Positions 7,737 through 15,405 of a stretch of DNA of 64,000 bases are shown here, piece by piece. This DNA comes from Streptomyces lincolnensis (GTDB lineage Bacteria; Actinomycetota; Actinomycetes; Streptomycetales; Streptomycetaceae), in the NCBI RefSeq assembly GCF_021173675.1, contig NZ_JAIHON010000008.1, forward strand, positions 214,687 through 278,686, in the 5' to 3' direction. Positions within the stretch are counted from its first letter, which is position 1, and each line of letters starts with the position of its first letter. The position numbers and the translations under genes are program-made. The notes under the pieces were generated by a model. It was given only the letters and a program-made list of their open reading frames with translations, searched no databases and was not told the origin of the DNA.

Positions 7737-8785
7737 TGCGTGGCGTGGTGTTCGACGGGAAGCGGATCGAGGTCGTGGACGATCTCGTCGTACGGGATCC
7801 CGGGCCCGGTGAGGTGCAGGTCGCGATCTCGGCGGCGGGGCTGTGCCACAGCGACCTGTCCGTGGTGGACGGGACCATCCCCTTCCCGGTGCCTGTGGTG
7901 CTGGGGCATGAGGGGGCGGGGGTGGTGGAGGCCGTGGGCGCGGGGGTGCGGCATGTGGCGCCCGGGGACCATGTGGCCCTGTCCACGCTCGCCAACTGCG
8001 GGGCCTGCGCCGACTGCGACCGGGGGCGGCCCACGATGTGCCGGCAGGCGATCGGGCGGCCGGGGCGGCCGTTCACGCGGGACGGGCGGCCCGTGTTCCA
8101 GTTCGCGTCCAACTCCGCCTTCGCGGAACGGACCGTGGTGCGGGCCGTGCAGGCGGTGCGGATCCCGAAGGACATCCCGATGCCCTCGGCCGCGCTCATC
8201 GGATGCGGGGTGCTGACCGGCGTCGGTGCCGTGCTCAACCGGGCCCGGGTGCGGCACGGGGACAGCGTGCTGGTGATCGGCACGGGCGGGATCGGGCTCA
8301 ACGTCCTGCAGGGGGCGCGGATCGCGGGCGCGCTGCGGATCGTGGCCGTGGACGCCAATCCGGCGAAGGAGGCGGTGGCCCGGAGGTTCGGCGCGACCGA
8401 CTTCCTGACGTCCACGGAGGGCGTGCGGGAGCTGCTGCCCAACGGCGCGGACCACGCCTTCGAGTGCGTCGGGCGGGTCGAGCTGATCCGGCAGGCGATC
8501 GACCTGCTGGACCGTCATGGGCAGGCGGTGCTGCTCGGCGTCCCGCCCGCTGGTGCCGAGGCGTCCTTCCTCGTCTCGTCGATGTACCTGGACAAGGCCA
8601 TCCTGGGCTGCCGGTACGGGTCCTCGCGGCCGCAGCGGGACATCGCGCTGTACGCCGAGCTGTACCGGCAGGGGCGGCTGTTGCTGGACGAGCTGGTGAC
8701 GCAGACCTATCCCGTCGAGGACTTCGAGAAGGCGGCCGGGGACGCGGAGGCGGGGCGGGTGGCTCGGGGGGTACTGACGTTCTAG
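7736..8785 (+). CDS. Zinc-dependent alcohol dehydrogenase (MDR family)
   Basis: The product is 349 aa. Residues GLCHSD and GHEGAG provide catalytic-zinc ligands, the four-cysteine structural-zinc lobe CGACADCDRGRPTMC is complete, and the Rossmann motif is VIGTGGIGLNVLQGARIAG. The pattern resembles class III-like or long-chain alcohol dehydrogenases that use NAD or mycothiol-type cofactors. ATG at 7736 overlaps the TGA of the upstream ACAD gene by one base. In this operon it probably oxidises a hydroxylated catabolic intermediate to an aldehyde or ketone. Confidence 0.9.
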   Translation: MRGVVFDGKRIEVVDDLVVRDPGPGEVQVAISAAGLCHSDLSVVDGTIPFPVPVVLGHEGAGVVEAVGAGVRHVAPGDHVALSTLANCGACADCDRGRPTMCRQAIGRPGRPFTRDGRPVFQFASNSAFAERTVVRAVQAVRIPKDIPMPSAALIGCGVLTGVGAVLNRARVRHGDSVLVIGTGGIGLNVLQGARIAGALRIVAVDANPAKEAVARRFGATDFLTSTEGVRELLPNGADHAFECVGRVELIRQAIDLLDRHGQAVLLGVPPAGAEASFLVSSMYLDKAILGCRYGSSRPQRDIALYAELYRQGRLLLDELVTQTYPVEDFEKAAGDAEAGRVARGVLTF

Positions 8786-8896
8786 GGTCGGTCGGGGTCG
8801 ACCATCGGCCTGCCCATAAGGGTTGTTCGTCGGGGTTGTCCACAGGTGGCGGAAAATCCGTGGGGCGTTGTCGGTGGCGGCGCCTAGCGTCGACGC

Positions 8897-10150
8897 ATGA
8901 CCTACCGTGATGTGGCCTCCAAGCAGGTCCTGATCTGGGCCGGCGCGGCCGTCGCCGCCCGCATGCCGGTCGCCATGGCGCCGTTGGCCCTGGTCTTCCT
9001 GGTGCGGGAGCGGCCCGGCGGCTACCCGCTGGGTGCGGCGCTCGCGGCGGCCTATGTGCTCGGCGAGATCCTCGGGGCTCCGGTCCTCGGGATGCGGATG
9101 GATCCGGCCCGGGGGCGTCGGCATCTCACGGTCGGGCTCGTGGGCGGATCGGTGGGGTTCGCCGGGCTGGGGGTGCTGGCGGGGGCGCATCCGCTCGTGC
9201 TCGGCGCGTTCGCGTTCCTGGCCGGTGCCGCGCCGGCCGCGGTGGCCGGCGGTCAGCGGACGCTGCTGACCTCGCTGGTGCCCGAACGTGCCGTGGCGCA
9301 GGCGCTGTCCACCGAGTCGATGCTGATGTCCGGGGTGTGGGCCGTGTCCCCCGTCGCGGTCGCCGGACTCGCCCTCGGGGTCGCCCCGCGCGTCCCGCTG
9401 CTCCTCGGGGCCGCGCTCATGGCCGCGGCGATCGTGGCCCACCGACTGCTGCCCGCCGGCTGGGGCAGGGCGGACGACGACGGGGACACGGGCCGCGTGA
9501 AGCTCCGTGTGCTGATACGCGCCTGGCCGGTGTACGTCACGGGCGCGGCCAGCCTCACCCTGCTCGGCCTGGCCGAACTCACCCTGCCCGCCCTGTTGGA
9601 GCAGCGCGGGATCGGCGTCGGCTGGTCCGGTCCGATGCTGGCGGGGCTGGCGGTGGGAGCGGGCGTCGGGGCGTTCCTGTACGGACTGCGGTCGTGGCCG
9701 GGGCGGCTGCGGACCCGCAGTCTCGTCCTGATGGGCGGCATGGCGGCCTTCGTGGCCCTCGCCGCGCTGATACCGGGCGCGGCCGGGATCGCGGTCGCCC
9801 TCGTCCTGGCGGGCACGCTCCAGTCGGGCGCGCTGATCACCCGCAACCTGTCCCTGCGCGAGGCCGTGCCGCCCGGCGCGGTGGCCGCCGGGTACTCCGT
9901 GATGTACGCGGCCGCGGGCGCCGGTTACGCGGCGACGGGCTCTCTCGCCGGTGCCCTGCTCCAGGTGGTGGCTCCGTCGACGGCCATCCTGGCCGGCGTG
10001 GGCCTGGGCCTGCTGCTGACGGCGCTCGGCTGGTGGGGAGAGAGCCGACAGCAGCGGTCAAGTACGGCTCGGGGACCGGTCGTCGACATCGCCGCCGGTG
10101 CGGAAGGTGCGCCGATACCCGGTCGGGGTGACCCCGAGCGCCGCCTGTAG
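8897..10150 (+). CDS. MFS transporter
   Basis: The product is 417 aa with about twelve hydrophobic segments, a mid-protein hydrophilic loop (WGRADDDGDTGRVKLR) separating two six-helix halves, and RMDPARGRRH as the short cytoplasmic loop between helices 2 and 3. It is a drug/metabolite efflux-like member without a specific signature. The 3' 93 bp overlap the 3' end of the convergent AraC-type gene, and the last ~35 residues are hydrophilic, so the overlap encodes a dispensable-looking tail. Substrate unknown. Confidence 0.85.
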   Translation: MTYRDVASKQVLIWAGAAVAARMPVAMAPLALVFLVRERPGGYPLGAALAAAYVLGEILGAPVLGMRMDPARGRRHLTVGLVGGSVGFAGLGVLAGAHPLVLGAFAFLAGAAPAAVAGGQRTLLTSLVPERAVAQALSTESMLMSGVWAVSPVAVAGLALGVAPRVPLLLGAALMAAAIVAHRLLPAGWGRADDDGDTGRVKLRVLIRAWPVYVTGAASLTLLGLAELTLPALLEQRGIGVGWSGPMLAGLAVGAGVGAFLYGLRSWPGRLRTRSLVLMGGMAAFVALAALIPGAAGIAVALVLAGTLQSGALITRNLSLREAVPPGAVAAGYSVMYAAAGAGYAATGSLAGALLQVVAPSTAILAGVGLGLLLTALGWWGESRQQRSSTARGPVVDIAAGAEGAPIPGRGDPERRL

Positions 10151-11113
10151 ATGCTGCCGCATCGACTGGGCCGTGCCGAAGCCCGCGTCGCGGGCGACCT
10201 GGTCGACGGAGAGGTCCGTGGACTCCAGCAGGTGCCGGGCGCGCTCCACGCGCTGCTGGGTGAGCCACTGGCCGGGGCTGACGCCGACCTCCTCGCGGAA
10301 GCGGCGGGTGAAGGTCCTGACCGACATGGCCTCCTGCTCGGCCATGTCCCGCAGCTGGATCGGCTCGTGCAGCCGCCCCAGCGCCCAGGCGCGCGCCGAG
10401 GTCGTGGTGGCCTGCTGCGGGTCCGGGACGGGACGGTGGATGTACTGGGCCTGTCCGCCGTCGCGGTGCGGCGGTACGACGGTGCGGCGGGCCACCTCGT
10501 TGGCGACCGCCGTGCCGTGGTCACGGCGCACCATGTGCAGGCACAGGTCGATCCCGGCGGCGACCCCCGCGGAGGTCAGGACGTCGCCGTCGTCGACGAA
10601 CAGCACGTCCGGGTCGACCTCGATCCGCGGGAAGAGCCGCTGGAGATGCTCGGCGTCGGCCCAGTGCGTGGTGGCGGGGCGGCCGTCGAGGTAGCCGGCG
10701 GCGGCCAGGACGTACACGCCGGTGCAGATCGAGGCGAGCCGGGTGTCGGGTCGGATGTGCGCGAGGGCGGCGGCCAGCTCCTCGGTCAGGACGCCCTGCT
10801 CGAAGACCGGGCCGAGTTCGTACGAGGCCGGGACGATCACGGTGTCGGCGGTGGCCAGCGCCTGCGGGCCGTGCTCGACGTGGACGGTGAAGTCGGCGTC
10901 GGTCTGCACCGGGCCCGGCGGGCGGATCGAGCAGGTGAGGACCTCGTACAGGCGCCGTCCCCCGGCGTCCCTGGGGCGGCCGAAGATCCGGTGCGGGATG
11001 CCCAGCTCGAACGGGAGCAGGCCGTCGAGGGCGAGGACGGCCACGCGGTGCGGGACGGTCACGCGGTGCGGGACGGTCACGCGGTGCGGGCGCTGCTCCG
11101 GGTCACGGCTCAT
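10058..11113 (-). CDS. GATase1-like AraC-family transcriptional regulator (FtrA/CdhR type)
   Basis: The product is 351 aa. The N-terminal two thirds is a DJ-1/PfpI-like domain with the nucleophile-elbow-like sequence ASICTGVYVLAAAGYLDG. The C-terminal AraC domain carries two HTH motifs (LRDMAEQEAMSVRTFTRRFREEVG and DQVARDAGFGTAQSMRQHL). Start at 11113 (ATG, MSRDPEQ). Residues about 9-25 are an in-frame repeat HRVTVP encoded by an 18-bp tandem repeat. It is divergent from the MFS gene at 11198, 84 bp apart, and probably controls that transporter. Its 3' end overlaps the convergent MFS gene by 93 bp. Confidence 0.88.
   Translation of the reverse strand: MSRDPEQRPHRVTVPHRVTVPHRVAVLALDGLLPFELGIPHRIFGRPRDAGGRRLYEVLTCSIRPPGPVQTDADFTVHVEHGPQALATADTVIVPASYELGPVFEQGVLTEELAAALAHIRPDTRLASICTGVYVLAAAGYLDGRPATTHWADAEHLQRLFPRIEVDPDVLFVDDGDVLTSAGVAAGIDLCLHMVRRDHGTAVANEVARRTVVPPHRDGGQAQYIHRPVPDPQQATTTSARAWALGRLHEPIQLRDMAEQEAMSVRTFTRRFREEVGVSPGQWLTQQRVERARHLLESTDLSVDQVARDAGFGTAQSMRQHLQAALGVTPTGYRRTFRTGGDVDDRSPSRT
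11042..11090. repeat. 18-bp in-frame minisatellite at the 5' end of the AraC-type gene
   Basis: The unit CACGCGGTGCGGGACGGT is present 2.7 times in tandem. On the minus strand it encodes repeated TVPHRV just after the start codon. The period is a multiple of three, so copy-number change would alter the N-terminus without frameshift. Confidence 0.9.
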
Positions 11114-11197
11114 GGCTCCATCGTATGGCCCGATCCTAGCGAACGCTGACCTTCGGGCCACTCGATCGTGGCGGGCGCGGACCGGAAGCTGTATGTC

Positions 11198-12517
11198 GTG
11201 ACCCAGACAACCGACGCCGTCGCCGATGCCGATGCCGTCCAGGAGACCGGCCCCGGGCGCCGCCGCGTCCGTGTGCACCGGGCCTGGTTCGTCGCCGCCG
11301 TCACCTTCGTGACGATCATCGGCGCGGCCGCCTTCCGTTCCCTGCCCGGCCTGCTCATCGACCCCCTGCACCAGGACTTCGGCTGGTCGCGCGGCACGAT
11401 CGGCGCGGCGGTCTCCATCAACCTCGCGCTGTACGGGCTCACCGCGCCCTTCGCCGCCGCCCTGATGGACCGCTTCGGCATCCGGCGGGTGGTCGCGGTC
11501 GCCCTGAGCCTGATCGCGCTCGGCTCCGGTCTGACCGTGTGGATGACGGCGGCCTGGCAACTGCTGCTGTGCTGGGGCCTGCTGGTCGGTCTCGGCTCCG
11601 GCTCGATGGCGCTCGCCTTCGCGGCGACGGTCACCAACCGCTGGTTCAGTGAGCGGCGCGGCCTGGTCACCGGCATCCTCACCGCCGCCTCGGCCTCCGG
11701 GCAGCTGATCTTCCTGCCCGTCCTGTCCTGGATGGTGGACCACCAGGGCTGGCGCCCGCCGGCGGTCACCGTGGCGCTGGCCGCCCTCGCCGTCGTCCCC
11801 TTCGTCTGGCTGCTGCTGCGCGACCACCCGGCCGACGTGGGCCTGAAGCCCTACGGCGCCAAGGAGTTCGTACCGAAGCCGGAACCCGTGCCCGGGGCGG
11901 CCCGGCGCGCGGTCACCGTCCTGCTCAAGGCCGCCCGCACCGGCCCCTTCTGGCTGCTCGCGGGCACCTTCGCGATCTGCGGGGCCTCCACCAACGGCCT
12001 GATCCAGACCCACTTCATTCCCGCGGCCCACGACGAGCACATGCCGGTCCAGGCGGCCGCCTCACTGCTCGCGGTCATCGGCGTGTTCGACGTCATCGGC
12101 ACGATCGCCTCCGGCTGGTTCACCGACCGCTTCGAAGCGCGCCGGCTGCTCGCCGTCTACTACGCGCTGCGGGGCATCTCGCTGCTGTTCCTCCCGATGC
12201 TGCTCGCCCCGTCCGTCCACCCGCCGATGGTCTTCTTCATCGTCTTCTACGGCCTCGACTGGGTCGCCACCGTCCCGCCCACCGTCGCGCTGTGCCGCGA
12301 GCACTACGGCGACGACAGCGCCATCGTCTTCGGCTGGGTCCTCGCCTCCCACCAGGTCGGCGCCGCGCTGGTGGCCTTCCTCGGCGGCGTCGCGCGGGAC
12401 GTCTTCGGGACGTACGACATGGTCTGGTACGCCTCGGGCGCGCTCTGCGCGGCGGCGGCGCTGATGGCGCTGGTGATCCGGCGCCGGCCGGTGGCCTCTG
12501 TGCCGGTGACGGCCTAG
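11198..12517 (+). CDS. MFS transporter (monocarboxylate/oxalate-formate-like)
   Basis: The product is 439 aa from GTG 11198, chosen over GTG 11168 because GGAAG lies 8-9 bp upstream. Twelve transmembrane segments can be traced, with FGIRRVVAVA as the conserved helix 2-3 loop and NRWFSERRGLVTGILTAASASGQ, a segment characteristic of the MCT-like branch that exports or imports organic acids. It is divergent from the AraC-type regulator, a common regulator-transporter pairing. Likely substrate is an organic acid; not determined. Confidence 0.85.
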   Translation: MTQTTDAVADADAVQETGPGRRRVRVHRAWFVAAVTFVTIIGAAAFRSLPGLLIDPLHQDFGWSRGTIGAAVSINLALYGLTAPFAAALMDRFGIRRVVAVALSLIALGSGLTVWMTAAWQLLLCWGLLVGLGSGSMALAFAATVTNRWFSERRGLVTGILTAASASGQLIFLPVLSWMVDHQGWRPPAVTVALAALAVVPFVWLLLRDHPADVGLKPYGAKEFVPKPEPVPGAARRAVTVLLKAARTGPFWLLAGTFAICGASTNGLIQTHFIPAAHDEHMPVQAAASLLAVIGVFDVIGTIASGWFTDRFEARRLLAVYYALRGISLLFLPMLLAPSVHPPMVFFIVFYGLDWVATVPPTVALCREHYGDDSAIVFGWVLASHQVGAALVAFLGGVARDVFGTYDMVWYASGALCAAAALMALVIRRRPVASVPVTA

Positions 12518-12798
12518 TTCAGGTGGGGTACGGCTCTGTCATCCCCGATGCGGTGCTCGTCGTCCCCGCTCTGTTCGGTCCACAGGGATACGGCACCCTC
12601 GCCGTCTGTGCGCACGACACGGCGGCGGTGTCGGCCTGGCCCTTGTCGAGCGAGGTGGCGCCGGCTTGGAGGGCCGTGGAACAGGGGCGGCGGATCGCCG
12701 GGCGGTCCGGGACCCCGGACCGCCCGGACCCGTTCACCACCGACCTCATGTGCCACGGCCGGCCGCTGGCGGAAGGCGCAACCCACGTGCGGGAAAGC

Positions 12799-13728
12799 TC
12801 AGTTGCAGAGCCCGCTGCACGGCGCCAGCCACAGTGGGCCGCAGCCGAAGTCCGTCCAGGTGCACCCGCTGTAGCACACCGAGGAGCAGCTGCCGGTCCC
12901 CACTCCGCACCGGGAATTGCAGTCCTCGGCCTGGACGCCCTGGGCGCGCCGAGGTGTCGCGCTGTGCGTGTCGGCGGGGCCGAGCGTCCTGAGGACCGCG
13001 CGGGCGCCGCTCTCGCCGAACGCCGACACCACCGCCGTCTCCAGATCGTCGGCGGCCGCTCCCTTCCCGCGTCCCGCGATGATCTGCGGTGCCAGCCGTG
13101 TCGCGTCGTCCAGGACGGCGGACTGCCCGGCCGACAGACCCGGGTGCGTCTTCCGGTAGTGCGCGAAGTGCGCCACCCACAGATCGCTCCGGGCCGAGGC
13201 GGGCAGCGCTCCGTAGACGGCGCGCCGGTAGTCCGCGGGATAGGAGACGAACTCGGCGTAGCCGGTGGGCAGTCGGTCGCGATGGGCGTGCACCCATCGC
13301 GACGCCTTGCTCCCCTTGGCGCGGGACACCGCCTGTGCGGGTGAGGTCGCCAGGCCGCCGGTGACCAGGAACGTCCCCAGGGCCAGCCCCGGCACCGCCC
13401 TGAGGATTCCCCGGCGGCCCGGTGACCGCAGCGCGTCGAGGCCGCGCAGCGCGCGCACCACCCGCAGCGAGTCCGACGGCCCCAACAGCCGAGCCAGGCG
13501 CAGGGACAGCGCGGTACCGGTCCAGGCCCGCACACGGTCGCCGTCGACCGCCAGCAGGGTCGGGGCCCACTCGGCCCCGTCCCCCAGCGCACGCGCGCGC
13601 AGCGCACGGACCCTGGGTTCTGTGAGGCCCGCGGTGGTCAGCGTTCCGTCGACGGAGTTCCCCACCCGATCGACGACTTCTTCACAGAAACGGCAGTCGG
13701 CGTCGAATGCCAGAATCCACTCGGTCAT
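12799..13728 (-). CDS. Fulvocin C-like bacteriocin-related protein fused to a CxxC (DCC-like) domain
   Basis: The product is 309 aa from ATG 13728 with a GGGAGAAG ribosome-binding site. Residues 1-80 resemble a DCC/DUF393 thiol oxidoreductase domain: an N-terminal beta-strand, then DADCRFC with Cys12 and Cys15. Residues 104-133 form a hydrophobic segment preceded by RR (105-106) and ending SPAQA, like an internal Tat-type signal with a signal-peptidase site. Residues 140-250 are a soluble Trp/His-rich region. The last 40 residues hold eight cysteines (270, 274, 281, 285, 289, 296, 304, 308) rich in Gly, Ser and Trp. Fulvocin C of Myxococcus is a ~45-residue bacteriocin with eight cysteines, and Streptomyces proteins of this kind are classed as fulvocin C-related. 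No immunity or export gene is adjacent. Whether the peptide is released and active is unproven. Confidence 0.72.
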   Translation of the reverse strand: MTEWILAFDADCRFCEEVVDRVGNSVDGTLTTAGLTEPRVRALRARALGDGAEWAPTLLAVDGDRVRAWTGTALSLRLARLLGPSDSLRVVRALRGLDALRSPGRRGILRAVPGLALGTFLVTGGLATSPAQAVSRAKGSKASRWVHAHRDRLPTGYAEFVSYPADYRRAVYGALPASARSDLWVAHFAHYRKTHPGLSAGQSAVLDDATRLAPQIIAGRGKGAAADDLETAVVSAFGESGARAVLRTLGPADTHSATPRRAQGVQAEDCNSRCGVGTGSCSSVCYSGCTWTDFGCGPLWLAPCSGLCN

Positions 13729-13970
13729 GAACTTCTCCCCACGTTTGCGTGACGACCCGTTCCATGGCGCTCGTCCGGTGAGTGTTCGCACGTCCTTCGC
13801 GGCCCGCGTGTCCTGTCGGCACTCGAGCGCGCTCCGGAGACACCCGAGGAGCCAGCCTTCTCCGGGGCGCCGGAGAGCGTCAATCAATTCGATGAGAATG
13901 CGCGTCACCCTCGCGAGCACGCGCGATCCGCCCCGCTCGGCCCCTCGCCGAGGGACCTCCGGGCCTTCGG

Positions 13971-14564
13971 TCAGAGAAACCGCCCCTTGTGGAACAACAG
14001 CGGCGGCTCGTCCATGTCGGACGCCCCCAGGTCGTCCACCCGGCCCACCACGATGAGGTGGTCGCCGCCCGTGTGCACCGCGTGGATCGTGCAGTCGATC
14101 CAGGCGAGGGCGTCGGCGAGGCGTGGGGAGCCGGAGGCGGGGGACGCGTCGTAGACGACGCCGGCGAACTTGTCCCGGCCGCTGACGGCGAAGCCGCGGC
14201 ACAGCTCGCCCTGGTGGGCGCCGAGGACGTTGACGCAGAAGACGCCCGCGCGGGCGATCCGCGGCCAGGTCGTCGACGTACGGCCGACCATGAAGGCGAC
14301 GAGGGGCGGGTCGAGGGAGAGGGAGGAGAAGGACTGGCAGGCGAAACCGGCGGGCGGGGCCCCGCTGTCGGTGGCGGGTGCCGTCACCACGGTCACTCCG
14401 GTCGCGAAGTTCCCCAGCACCCGGCGGAACTCGGCCTGGTCGACCGGCGCCCGCTCGTCCTCGCCTACGCACCGCAACTCGGGCCGCGGCAACGCCTCCA
14501 CGGGCTGCGCCCCGGCTGCCCTGAGGTAGCGGACGGCGGCTTCGGCCATTCCGGCTTGTCCCAT
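13971..14564 (-). CDS. Flavin reductase family protein (HsaB-like FMN reductase)
   Basis: The product is 197 aa. The flavin-reductase split beta-barrel is seen in FRRVLGNFATGVTVVTAP, GFACQSFSSLSLDPPLVAFMVG and AGVFCVNVLGAHQGELCRGFA. The family supplies FMNH2 to two-component monooxygenases; HsaB of sterol degradation is the closest named relative by pattern. Start at 14564 (MGQAG) was chosen because GGAGGG lies 6-10 bp upstream; an in-frame ATG at 14576 lacks one. A CTGACAGGTCGTCAG operator lies 18 bp upstream. Candidate oxygenase partners in the window are the LLM-type proteins. Confidence 0.87.
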   Translation of the reverse strand: MGQAGMAEAAVRYLRAAGAQPVEALPRPELRCVGEDERAPVDQAEFRRVLGNFATGVTVVTAPATDSGAPPAGFACQSFSSLSLDPPLVAFMVGRTSTTWPRIARAGVFCVNVLGAHQGELCRGFAVSGRDKFAGVVYDASPASGSPRLADALAWIDCTIHAVHTGGDHLIVVGRVDDLGASDMDEPPLLFHKGRFL

Positions 14565-14581
14565 CACGCCCTCCATTGAAC

Positions 14582-14596
14582 CTGACAGGTCGTCAG
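14582..14596. promoter_or_regulatory. CTGAC-type operator upstream of the flavin reductase gene
   Basis: The sequence is CTGACAGGTCGTCAG, identical to the site at 37817. It lies between the flavin reductase start codon and the end of the enoyl-CoA hydratase gene; both genes read on the minus strand. Confidence 0.8.
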
Positions 14597-14605
14597 ATGA
14601 GAAGG

Positions 14606-15388
14606 CTAGCGGCCCCTGTACTCAGGGCTTCTGCGCTCCACGAAGCTTCCTACGCCCTCCCGCGCGTCCGCCGTCGTCATGTTGATCTCCTGCGCGGCGG
14701 CCTCCGCGGCGAACGCGCCGGCACGGTCGGTGTCGAGGGAGGCGTTGACGAGCTGCTTGGTGAGGGCGAGGGCCCGGGTGGGCCCGGCGGCCAGCCGCTC
14801 CGCCCAGGCGCGGGCGGTCTTGTCCAACTCGGCGTCCGGCACGACCCGGTTGACCAGACCGAGGCGTTCGGCGTCCGCCGCGGTGAGCGCGTCCCCGAAG
14901 AACATCAGCTCCTTCGCCCGCTGCGGCCCGATCAGCCGGGGGAGCAGGTACGCGCCACCCCCGTCCGGCACGAGTCCTCGCCGTACGAACACCTCGATGA
15001 ACCGCGCCGACTCGGCCGCGACGACCAGGTCGCAGGCGAACGCCAGATGCGCGCCGAGCCCGGCCGCCGTGCCGTTCACGGCCGCGATCACCGGTTTCTC
15101 GCAGTCCAGTACGGCGGCGATCAGGCGCTGCGCGCCCAGGCGCAGCGTGCGCGCCACGTCACCCGCGACCCGCTCCCCGCCGGTGGCCGCCCCCCGCAGG
15201 TCGGCGCCCGCGCAGAAACCGCGGCCCGTGCCCGTGAGGACGACCGCGCGGACGTCCGGATCGGCCGAGGCCCGCCCCAACAGCTCGATGACCAGGTCCC
15301 GTTGGCCGGGGGTGAGGGCGTTGAGGGTCTCGGGCCGGTTGAGGGTGAGGTACGAGACCTGGCCGTCGGTCGCCTGCGTCACCTCCAT
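14606..15388 (-). CDS. Enoyl-CoA hydratase/isomerase (crotonase) family
   Basis: The product is 260 aa from ATG 15388, which has AAGGAG 9 bp upstream. A GTG at 15409 overlapping the upstream stop is the alternative. The oxyanion-hole segments GRGFCAGADLRG and NGTAAGLGAHLAFACDLVVAAE are intact. The position of the second catalytic Glu reads LVPDGGGAYLLPRL, with Asp in place of Glu, a variant seen in many non-canonical crotonases. It follows the acyl-CoA synthetase gene and probably hydrates an enoyl-CoA in the same pathway. Confidence 0.88.
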   Translation of the reverse strand: MEVTQATDGQVSYLTLNRPETLNALTPGQRDLVIELLGRASADPDVRAVVLTGTGRGFCAGADLRGAATGGERVAGDVARTLRLGAQRLIAAVLDCEKPVIAAVNGTAAGLGAHLAFACDLVVAAESARFIEVFVRRGLVPDGGGAYLLPRLIGPQRAKELMFFGDALTAADAERLGLVNRVVPDAELDKTARAWAERLAAGPTRALALTKQLVNASLDTDRAGAFAAEAAAQEINMTTADAREGVGSFVERRSPEYRGR

Positions 15389-15405
15389 CACCTCCGTCTC
15401 CTTCG

